Part shown: positions 6,369-12,426 of the stretch, piece after piece
Layout: the number at the start of each line of letters is the position of its first letter
Position numbering within the stretch: the stretch's first letter is position 1
NCBI GenBank assembly: GCA_041639705.1
Contig: JBEQBT010000046.1
Location: 1 to 16,721 of the forward strand
Origin: JARDZI01 sp041639705
GTDB lineage: Bacteria > Bacillota > Clostridia > Clostridiales > Caloramatoraceae
DNA: 16,721 nucleotides
Direction of reading: 5' to 3'
Translations under genes and position numbers: made by a program
Notes under the pieces: model-generated
The model's database searches: none
Told to the model about the DNA's origin: nothing
The model's input: the letters and a program-made list of their open reading frames with translations, nothing else

Positions 6369-6969
6369 ATGAGTAAGAAAAGCCCATGGTCCTTTCGATT
6401 TTCAACTGCAGCCCTTGTATTGATCCCTGCAGCAGTAGGTATCAATTACATAGGCAAATTATTTGCGGGAGCTCTAAAACTTCCATTGTGGCTCGATGCC
6501 ATTGGAACCGTTCTTGCTAGTATGCTTGCTGGTCCAATTGTTGGAGCTATAAGCGGTCTTATCAATAATATTATCTATGGATTGACAATGGACCCTGTCT
6601 CTTATCTATGGAATTACAAGTGTTGCAATAGGCTTAACAGTAGGTATTATGGCACACAAGGGATGGATTAAAAGTTTTGGGAAAGCATTTGTTATAGGCC
6701 TTGTTGTAGCATTGGTTTCTGCAGTAGTTTCAACTCCAATTAATATAGGATTCTGGGGAGGACAGACAGGAAACATCTGGGGAGATGCATTATATACTTA
6801 TTTAATTGCAAATGGGTTCCCAGTATGGATTTCATCATTCCTTGATGAATTAGTAGTTGACCTGCCAGACAAGGTAGCAACAGTAATGATTGGGTATGGT
6901 ATTTTTAAGAGCCTTCCAAAGAAACTTACTGTATTATATAATAATAATCAGGAAATAGAAACATTATAA
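6369..6969 (+). pseudogene. ECF transporter S (substrate-binding) component, frameshifted
   Basis: Two overlapping reading frames together make one membrane protein of about 200 residues. Frame one (from ATG 6369, good AGGAGG site) encodes a soluble start and helices including LPLWLDAIGTVLASMLAGP (37-55) and GAISGLINNIIYGL. Frame two resumes as YGITSVAIGLTVGIMAHKG and runs to 6969, including STPINIGFWGGQTGN and DLPDKVATVMIGYG. Such glycine-rich membrane segments and the following T, A and A genes mark it as the substrate-specific subunit of a dedicated ECF transporter. The break is near 6597-6606. Restoring one CT in the TCTCTT tract (a two-base loss) would join the frames as DPVSLIYGITS. It may be a true mutation or a sequencing error. 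The substrate is unproven; context suggests a nucleoside. Confidence 0.8.
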
Positions 6970-6975
6970 TATTAA

Positions 6976-7007
6976 GGCTGCGCATAGCGCAGCCCTAATA
7001 TTTAGGG
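6976..7007. repeat. Two overlapping hairpins between the S and T genes
   Basis: GGCTGCGC (6976-6983) pairs perfectly with GCGCAGCC (6987-6994) around ATA. CCCTAA (6993-6998) pairs with TTAGGG (7002-7007) around TAT. The two stems share bases 6993-6994. The second would mask the AGGG ribosome binding sequence of the T gene. There is no T-run, so this looks like an mRNA processing or translation element rather than a terminator. Confidence 0.65.
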
Positions 7008-7010
7008 TAG

Positions 7011-7787
7011 GTGATATTTATAAAAGCAATGAGTTTATATGTAGAAAAAAATTCCCCTATACATAAAATTGATCCAATAAGTAAGATTTTGTACATAGCA
7101 GCAGCTATTTTAATACCAATAATACTTAACACAAGGAGTGCAGCATATACATGGCTGATTATAAGTGTTGTGGTGCTGCTTATTGCAAGAGTATTTCGAA
7201 AAATTGTACCTTTAATAGGCTTTAGTTTGATAATATTACTCTCAATAATAATTATTCAGGGACTATTTAGGCCTGGTAACAATACACCACTATTTAGTAT
7301 TGGTCCAGCAACCTTCTACAGAGAGGGGCTTAATTATGCATTTGGAATAGTTATAAGAGTTGTTACAATACTATGCTCCTTTTCAATTTTAGTATTGACA
7401 ACAAAACCTTCTGATTTAATAGAGACACTTGTAAGAAAAGGGTTATCTCCAAGAATAGGTTATGTTTTAAGCTCTGTTCTTCAGATAATACCCCAGATGA
7501 CATCTACTATGGGAACGATAATGGATGCCCAGAGGTCAAGGGGGATGGAGACGGAAGGGAAACTCAGTGTTAGAATTAAAGCTTTTTTCCCACTAATAGG
7601 ACCAGTTGTTATGAATTCACTTATTAATACAAGGGAAAGGGCTATGGCACTTGAAGTGAGGGCATTTAATTCAAAGGTAAAGAAAACATTTTTAAATGAG
7701 GAAATAAAGTATTCCTATAATAAAGTAATTCAATTGATTTTAGTAGGTATGATAATATTTGCTGTTATATGGAGGATATTAATGTGA
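7011..7787 (+). CDS. ECF transporter T (transmembrane coupling) component
   Basis: EcfT is the membrane scaffold that couples the two ATPases to the S subunit. The protein (258 residues from GTG 7011) has hydrophobic segments at about 27-40, 47-60, 66-84, 109-130, 150-165 and 237-256. The two coupling motifs occur in the cytoplasmic domain: DAQRSRGMETEG (172-183) and RAMALEVRAFNSK (210-222). The second is a variant of the usual ARG-type motif, with Ala in place of Gly. Start choice is uncertain: GTG 7011 sits close behind AGGG, while ATG 7029 (MSLYVEKN) gives a start more usual for the family and has AGGTGAT 13 bases upstream. The stop overlaps the start of the first ATPase gene. Confidence 0.9.
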   Translation: MIFIKAMSLYVEKNSPIHKIDPISKILYIAAAILIPIILNTRSAAYTWLIISVVVLLIARVFRKIVPLIGFSLIILLSIIIIQGLFRPGNNTPLFSIGPATFYREGLNYAFGIVIRVVTILCSFSILVLTTKPSDLIETLVRKGLSPRIGYVLSSVLQIIPQMTSTMGTIMDAQRSRGMETEGKLSVRIKAFFPLIGPVVMNSLINTRERAMALEVRAFNSKVKKTFLNEEIKYSYNKVIQLILVGMIIFAVIWRILM

Positions 7788-8629
7788 AAAAGATAATTGT
7801 AGAAAATCTTAAATACAAATATCCCCTTACAGAACGCCTTGCTCTTAATGATATTTCCTTTGATGTAGAAGAAGGAGAGTTTATAGGTATAATAGGTAAA
7901 AACCAATCAGGAAAGTCTACACTTTGCCAGGCTATTGTGGGACTTGTTCCACATTTCTATAAGGGAGCCTATGGCGGAAAAGTACTAGTTGATGGGATGG
8001 TAGTCAAGGAGACAGATATAAACAGTCTTTCCTTAAAAGCCGGGATAGTATTTCAAAATCCCTTTACTCAAATAACAGGTTCAAAGCTCACGGTTTATGA
8101 GGAAATAGCATTTGGACTTGAGAATATGGGAATAGATAGAAAACAAATGATAGAGAGAATAGATTATGCACTGGAATTATTGGATATATACAAATACAAG
8201 GATAGAAATCCATTTGACCTATCAGGAGGTCAGATGCAGAGAATGGCTATAGCAAGTATTATTGCTATGAAACCACAGGTAATAATACTGGATGAACCAA
8301 CTTCACAGCTGGACCCACAGGGATCTGAGGAAGTGTTTAAAGCAGTTCAGAGCCTTAGCAAAGAAGGAATGACCATAATAATGGTTGAACACAAGATTGA
8401 AAAAATTGCAAAATATACTAACAGGGTGATCCTTCTAAATGATGGTAAATTAGTAGACTTTAATAGCCCTGAAAAAATTTTTGCAAGAGATGATATGGAG
8501 GAACTGGGAGTTGCACCACCAGTATTTACCAGGATATGCAAGGCTCTTGAAATAAAAAATAAGAAAACAGGACTATATCCAATAACTATTGATGAAACCT
8601 ATGCTGGGGTGGTGAATAAAGATGAATAA
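7784..8629 (+). CDS. ECF transporter ATP-binding component (first, canonical)
   Basis: This 281-residue ABC ATPase of the CbiO/EcfA type energises the ECF transporter from the cytoplasm. It has Walker A GKNQSGKST (38-46), a Q-loop glutamine (Q91 in FQNP), signature LSGGQ (146-150), Walker B VIILDEP (166-172) and switch His203. The C-terminal 60 residues are the dimerisation extension of this subfamily. The start is placed at GTG 7784: a GGAGG site at 7771-7775 lies 8 bases upstream, and the GTG overlaps the TGA of the T gene. An ATG at 7769 would add five residues and precede that site. It overlaps the second ATPase gene by 8 bases, implying coupled translation and equal amounts. Confidence 0.93.
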   Translation: MKKIIVENLKYKYPLTERLALNDISFDVEEGEFIGIIGKNQSGKSTLCQAIVGLVPHFYKGAYGGKVLVDGMVVKETDINSLSLKAGIVFQNPFTQITGSKLTVYEEIAFGLENMGIDRKQMIERIDYALELLDIYKYKDRNPFDLSGGQMQRMAIASIIAMKPQVIILDEPTSQLDPQGSEEVFKAVQSLSKEGMTIIMVEHKIEKIAKYTNRVILLNDGKLVDFNSPEKIFARDDMEELGVAPPVFTRICKALEIKNKKTGLYPITIDETYAGVVNKDE

Positions 8630-9428
8630 AATAGAGGTTAGAAACTTACATTTTTCTTATAACTCCAGCGAGGAGGTAATTAGTGGTATTAATCTTGTCC
8701 TGGATAAGGAATCCACTGCAATAATTGGTCAGAATGGAGCTGGGAAAACCACATTCGTAAAACTATTAAAGGGACTTTTAAAGCCTAATTCAGGTGATAT
8801 ATTTATTAATGGAAAAAATACAAAGACTTGTACAGTTGCAGGGCTTGCAAAGGATATTGGCCTTATTTTTCAGAATCCAAATGATCAGATTTTTAAGGGG
8901 AAGGTAATTGATGAAGTAATGTTCGGTCCAATAAATATAGGTCAAACACATGAAATTGCAAGGGAAAATTCAATAGAGGCATTAAAAATGGTAGGCCTTG
9001 ATGACAGGATAATGGATAACCCCTATGACCTTGGCTTGTCAGAGAGAAAGCTTATAACTATTGCCTCCATACTTGCAATGAACACGGATATAATAATATT
9101 TGACGAACCAACCATAGGGCAGGATTACAGTGGAAAGGAAAGAATAAAAGGAATAATTAAAAAACTGAGGGAAAATGGAATGCTGGTAATTACTATAATT
9201 CATGATATGGATTTTGTAGCTGAAACTTTTGAAAGGGTGATTGTGTTTCAAAAGGGAGCGGTCTTAATTGATGGAACTGCAAGGGAAGTTTTTTCAAATA
9301 GCAGTCTCCTCTATGGAGCATATCTTGAACCACCACATGTAACACAACTTTGCCAGAAACTTGGTTACAACGAAACCTTCCTGAATGTTGAAGAATTCGT
9401 GGAATATAAAAAGAATAGTAAAATATAG
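8622..9428 (+). CDS. ECF transporter ATP-binding component (second, degenerate signature)
   Basis: This 268-residue ABC ATPase should pair with the upstream one as a heterodimer. Walker A GQNGAGKTT (36-44), Q-loop Q84 in FQNPNDQIF, Walker B IIIFDEP (157-163) and switch His194 are intact. The signature is changed to LSERK (139-143) in place of LSGGQ, so one of the two composite ATP sites would lack the usual glycine contacts. I recall similar LS-x-RK signatures in other dedicated ECF ATPases, so this is probably a subfamily trait rather than decay. The ATG overlaps the previous stop. A strong terminator begins at its stop codon, closing the unit. Confidence 0.92.
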   Translation: MNKIEVRNLHFSYNSSEEVISGINLVLDKESTAIIGQNGAGKTTFVKLLKGLLKPNSGDIFINGKNTKTCTVAGLAKDIGLIFQNPNDQIFKGKVIDEVMFGPINIGQTHEIARENSIEALKMVGLDDRIMDNPYDLGLSERKLITIASILAMNTDIIIFDEPTIGQDYSGKERIKGIIKKLRENGMLVITIIHDMDFVAETFERVIVFQKGAVLIDGTAREVFSNSSLLYGAYLEPPHVTQLCQKLGYNETFLNVEEFVEYKKNSKI

Positions 9429-9458
9429 CTGACAGAAGTTTTATCTGTCAGCTTTTTT
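9427..9458 (+). terminator. Intrinsic terminator of the ECF unit
   Basis: GCTGACAGA (9428-9436) pairs perfectly with TCTGTCAGC (9444-9452) around a 7-base loop, followed by TTTTTT (9453-9458). The stem begins within the stop codon of the second ATPase gene. Confidence 0.92.
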
Positions 9459-9623
9459 CTGCCTTTTTACAGGAAATAATCTGGCTTTATATGTTAATGC
9501 TATATTTGCTCATGCTTATAAAATTTATATGGATGAAAATAAAAGCTTAATTGAATAATAACTAGGCACATGAATAGATACATTTAGATATATCTTAAAA
9601 TTCATAAAAAAATCTGATGCTTG

Positions 9624-9652
9624 TTGATAGAATACAATTGTAGTGGTAATAT
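9624..9652 (+). promoter_or_regulatory. Promoter of the ferritin-like gene with a palindrome in the spacer
   Basis: TTGATA (9624-9629) and TAATAT (9647-9652) are separated by 17 bases. The spacer contains the perfect palindrome TACAATTGTA (9633-9642), placed where a repressor would block RNA polymerase. The start site would be near 9659, about 45 bases before the gene. Confidence 0.65.
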
Positions 9653-9703
9653 ATTTGATTTATAAACATATATTATGTTGAATCTATTTTTTTGAGGTGT
9701 AAA

Positions 9704-10234
9704 ATGCCTGGAGATATATCAAAGCATACTAAATACATTGTTAATTTACCCTACCCGGAGCCACGAGTAGAAAGGCCAAATAGGGAGTATGCAAACGTTC
9801 TTCTTAAAGATTACGCAGGAGGAGTAAGCGAATTTACAGCAGTAAGTCTGTATTCCTATCAGCATTTTGTTAGTGATGGAAAATATGATGATTATGCAGA
9901 ATTAATAGGTGGAGTGTCTATGGCTGAAATGAAACACCTGGAGCTTTTAGGAGAGACTATTAAAATGCTTGGAGCTAAGCCAATTTATATTGATAATGCC
10001 TTCCCACAAGGGAATCTCTGGACCGCAAGATATGTTAATTTCACAATACTCATAAGAGCAATGCTTGAAGAAGATATAAGAGCAGAAATGAAGGCTATTG
10101 AAAATTACAAATATCATATATCAATTATAGATGATAAGTATATAAAGGAACTACTGAAGAGAATAATTGTTGATGAAGAACTTCATGTTAGGTTGTTTAA
10201 TAATATGTATGAGAAATACAGCGGGGAATATTAG
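9704..10234 (+). CDS. Ferritin-like di-metal protein
   Basis: This 176-residue protein is a four-helix-bundle ferritin-like protein. The helices carry the ligands expected for a di-iron or di-manganese site: Glu43 (GVSEFTA), Glu75 and His78 (EMKH), acidic residues around 122-128 (EEDIRAE) and Glu158 with His161 (EELH). It has two ExxH motifs, like rubrerythrin and bacterioferritin relatives, but no rubredoxin cysteines and no obvious heme methionine motif. It may handle iron or peroxide; the exact reaction is unknown. The ATG at 9704 follows GAGGTG by 5 bases. It has its own promoter and terminator, so it is monocistronic. Confidence 0.83.
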   Translation: MPGDISKHTKYIVNLPYPEPRVERPNREYANVLLKDYAGGVSEFTAVSLYSYQHFVSDGKYDDYAELIGGVSMAEMKHLELLGETIKMLGAKPIYIDNAFPQGNLWTARYVNFTILIRAMLEEDIRAEMKAIENYKYHISIIDDKYIKELLKRIIVDEELHVRLFNNMYEKYSGEY

Positions 10235-10242
10235 TATAAGAT

Positions 10243-10287
10243 AAGCAGCACCTAGTAATATAAAATACTGGGTGCTGCTTATTTTTT
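10243..10287 (+). terminator. Intrinsic terminator of the ferritin-like gene
   Basis: AAGCAGCACCTAGTA (10243-10257) pairs with TACTGGGTGCTGCTT (10266-10280), 15 pairs with one G-U, around an 8-base loop, followed by A and six T residues (10282-10287). Confidence 0.93.
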
Positions 10288-10445
10288 AATCCATCAATCA
10301 TATAAGTTCAACATATTCACAACAATAATAAATTCATATAGGATAAATGAATTGTGACAGGGCGAGTTAACAGGAGTTAATTCAATGTTATTTAAAAACA
10401 ATAAGTAAATGTCCCTAGTATGTTCCCCAGATGGGAAGGCTTGGA

Positions 10446-11054
10446 TTATGCCTTTTTAAATATCACAATCGCCTTAAACAAATCTCCATCAATAGCTATC
10501 TCAAAGTTCCCACCACAGAGGGTTACAAAGCTCTGAACTATTGCAAGACCGAGTCCGGAACCCTCTGTTGTACGGGACTCATCCCCTCGAACAAATCGCT
10601 CCATTAAATCCTTTGCATTTATGTTCAGTTCATAGGATGCTATATTTTTAAATAAAATGGTTATAAATTCCTCATCCTCCATTAGCTCAATATAAACCCT
10701 TGTATTTTCCAGGGAATACTTTAAAATGTTTGATATAAGGTTATCAAAAACACGATAAAGCTTTCGTCCATCAGCATTTATATATTTTTTCTCCTTTGGT
10801 AGATTAATTTTAAAGTTTAATGAAGACTCCTGAATTTTCTCATCCAGTTCTGCAATGCTCTGTTTTATGAGCTCTACAACATCTATTTTTTCAATATTTA
10901 GTTCCAGGTTTCCACTTTGTGCTTTGGAAATATCAAATATGTCCTGTGTAAGGCTTGTTAGCCTTGCAGTCTTTTTATATAGTACCTTAACATAGTCGTT
11001 TGCATACTCTGGAGTTAGGTTTTCCCTTTGAAGCAGATCTATATAATATACCAC
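10446..11054 (-). pseudogene. Histidine kinase remnant (ATPase domain without phosphoacceptor His)
   Basis: The 202 residues match the C-terminal half of a membrane sensor histidine kinase. The second helix of the dimerisation domain is present (TARLTSLTQDIFDISKAQSG, 29-48), followed by a HATPase_c domain with the N-box FDNLISNILKYS (103-114), F-box ERFVRGDESR (152-161) and G-box GSGLGLAI (165-172). The first residues, YYIDLLQREN, align with the part just after the H-box, so the phosphorylated histidine, any HAMP domain and all membrane segments are missing. The frame upstream holds no kinase-like sequence, and the only start is a GTG without a ribosome binding site. No response regulator is adjacent. 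It is most likely a truncated, dead gene, cut near the ribokinase promoter. Confidence 0.82.
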
Positions 11055-11121
11055 AAAGAAAAGTAGCTTGTCATGGAAGAAAGAATAGAAAATCTGATAT
11101 AATTGTCTAAAGAATATTAAC

Positions 11122-11140
11122 TTGGCATGGCTTTTGCAAT
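11122..11140 (+). promoter_or_regulatory. Sigma-54 (-24/-12) promoter of the ribokinase gene
   Basis: TTGGCATGGCTTTTGCAAT matches the sigma-54 consensus TTGGCAYR-N4-TTGCW. The invariant GG (11124-11125) and GC (11136-11137) are exactly 12 bases apart. The start site would be near 11149, leaving a short leader that includes the AAGGAGG site at 11154-11160. Such promoters need an enhancer-binding activator, which is not encoded in this window. Confidence 0.75.
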
Positions 11141-11165
11141 ATTTTATAGAAGCAAGGAGGAAAAA

Positions 11166-12065
11166 ATGAAAATATTAAATTTTGGATCTTTAAATCTTGA
11201 TATTGTCTATACAGTGGAGCACTTTGTACGCCCTGGTGAAACTATGTCCTCACAAGCAAGACAGATTTTCTGTGGTGGTAAGGGGCTAAATCAATCTATT
11301 GCTCTGGCAAGAGCAGGGGTTGACGTTTATCATGCTGGAGCTGTTGGAGAGTCTGATGGTGACATATTAACAGAAGTTCTAGAGAAGAATAAAGTAAATA
11401 TTGATTATATAAAACGAATTGAAGATGCCTCCACTGGACACGCTATAATACAAGTTAATCAGAATGGACAGAACTGTATACTGCTTTACGGCGGTGCGAA
11501 TCAGATGATTACAAAAGAGCATGTAGACAAAACCTTGGAGAACTTTTCAAAGGGGGATTTTCTGATTCTTCAGAATGAGATAAATTTAATTGATTATATT
11601 GTGGAGGAGGCACACAAAAGAGGACTTATCATTGTACTCAATCCTTCCCCTATGGATGAAAAAATTTATTCTCTCCCATTGGATTATGTAGATTACTTTA
11701 TGTTGAATGAAATTGAGGCAGCAGATATCTGTGGAGTGGTAAAGGATGATGACTTACTTAGGACTCTATCAAATAAATACCCTTCAGCAAAGATTGTACT
11801 AACCCTTGGGGAAAAGGGAGTACGTTATAAAGATGGTAATCAGGTTATAGAACATGGCATATTCAAGGTACCAGTAGTGGATACTACCGCAGCTGGGGAT
11901 ACCTTTACAGGATATTTTATAGGAAGTCTGGCACAGGGATATGATACAAAGAAAGCTCTAAGGCTTGCATCACTTGCCTCAGCAATTTCCGTTTCAAGAA
12001 GAGGTGCAGAAATCTCAATTCCATACATGAAAGAGGTTAAGGATAGTACACTGGAATTAAAATAA
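11166..12065 (+). CDS. rbsK: Ribokinase (PfkB family)
   Basis: Ribokinase phosphorylates D-ribose to ribose-5-phosphate in the cytoplasm. The 299 residues show the PfkB layout: GSLNLD (7-12) and CGGKGLNQSIALARAG (36-51) of the sugar-binding lid region, LQNEI (135-139), and VVDTTAAGDTFTG (237-249) with the catalytic Asp245 and anion hole. These segments match ribokinase better than fructokinase or adenosine kinase, although other pentose substrates remain possible. The ATG at 11166 follows an AAGGAGG site; in-frame codons further upstream lie within the sigma-54 promoter. No ribose transporter or rbsD is adjacent. The gene stands alone between the kinase remnant and a palindromic terminator. 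Confidence 0.88.
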   Translation: MKILNFGSLNLDIVYTVEHFVRPGETMSSQARQIFCGGKGLNQSIALARAGVDVYHAGAVGESDGDILTEVLEKNKVNIDYIKRIEDASTGHAIIQVNQNGQNCILLYGGANQMITKEHVDKTLENFSKGDFLILQNEINLIDYIVEEAHKRGLIIVLNPSPMDEKIYSLPLDYVDYFMLNEIEAADICGVVKDDDLLRTLSNKYPSAKIVLTLGEKGVRYKDGNQVIEHGIFKVPVVDTTAAGDTFTGYFIGSLAQGYDTKKALRLASLASAISVSRRGAEISIPYMKEVKDSTLELK

Positions 12066-12110
12066 ACGATTATGTTGCATAGTAGTAAGAATATAAAATA
12101 TTGGAAAAAT

Positions 12111-12195
12111 AAAAAAAGAGATTCTTCGGATTCTCAGAATGGCACATTCTTTGAAAAAAGTTGTCATTCTGAGCATAGGCGAAGAATCTTTTTTT
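12111..12195. repeat. Long imperfect palindrome, extragenic repeat acting as a bidirectional terminator
   Basis: AGATTCTTCG (12119-12128) pairs with CGAAGAATCT (12180-12189), and further in CTCAGAATG (12133-12141) pairs with CATTCTGAG (12165-12173). The outer flanks are an A7 tract on the left and a T7 tract on the right, so either transcript strand ends in a hairpin plus U-run. The CATTCTGAG...CGAAGAATCT wording resembles an extragenic repeat seen in many bacterial genomes (from memory). Confidence 0.75.
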
Positions 12196-12288
12196 GTCCT
12201 TTTCAGTTTTATTTGAATTATACGGCAGCTCCTTAATTCAGTTAGAAATCAATCATTTTCTTAACAACCAAGTCCCAATTTCTATTTC

Positions 12289-12310
12289 GTATAAAGATTG
12301 TATAAAGATA
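12289..12310. repeat. Tandem 11-bp direct repeat upstream of the ATPase promoter
   Basis: GTATAAAGATT (12289-12299) is followed directly by GTATAAAGATA (12300-12310), identical in ten of eleven bases. The spacing is about one helical turn and the pair lies just upstream of the predicted -35 box, as for an activator site. The rest of the gap 12196-12426 shows nothing further besides the promoter. Confidence 0.5.
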
Positions 12311-12322
12311 TCATAATAAGTA

Positions 12323-12351
12323 TTGCAAACAAATAATAAAAGGAATATACT
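12323..12351 (+). promoter_or_regulatory. Putative promoter of the ATPase-RCK unit
   Basis: TTGCAA (12323-12328) and TATACT (12346-12351) are separated by 17 bases. The start would be near 12358, about 70 bases before the ATPase start codon. Confidence 0.5.
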
Positions 12352-12426
12352 TCAATCTTGGTTCTACAAAAAAGGACTTAAAATTGTGATTCTTCACATC
12401 ATTAGAAAGAAGGACTGGCAAAGAAA

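Noticed and set aside
6585..6660. Programmed ribosomal frameshift in the S component
   Set aside because: No slippery heptamer, downstream pseudoknot or internal Shine-Dalgarno-like stimulator is apparent at the break. A CT loss explains it more simply.
9630..9646. PerR or Fur box in the ferritin-like promoter
   Set aside because: The palindrome TACAATTGTA does not fit the TTATAAT-type PerR box or the GATAATGATTATC Fur box.
11055..11110. Decayed H-box of the histidine kinase in frame upstream of 11054
   Set aside because: The frame contains an HD pair before the remnant, but flanking residues do not resemble a kinase H-box or a membrane linker; the match looks accidental.
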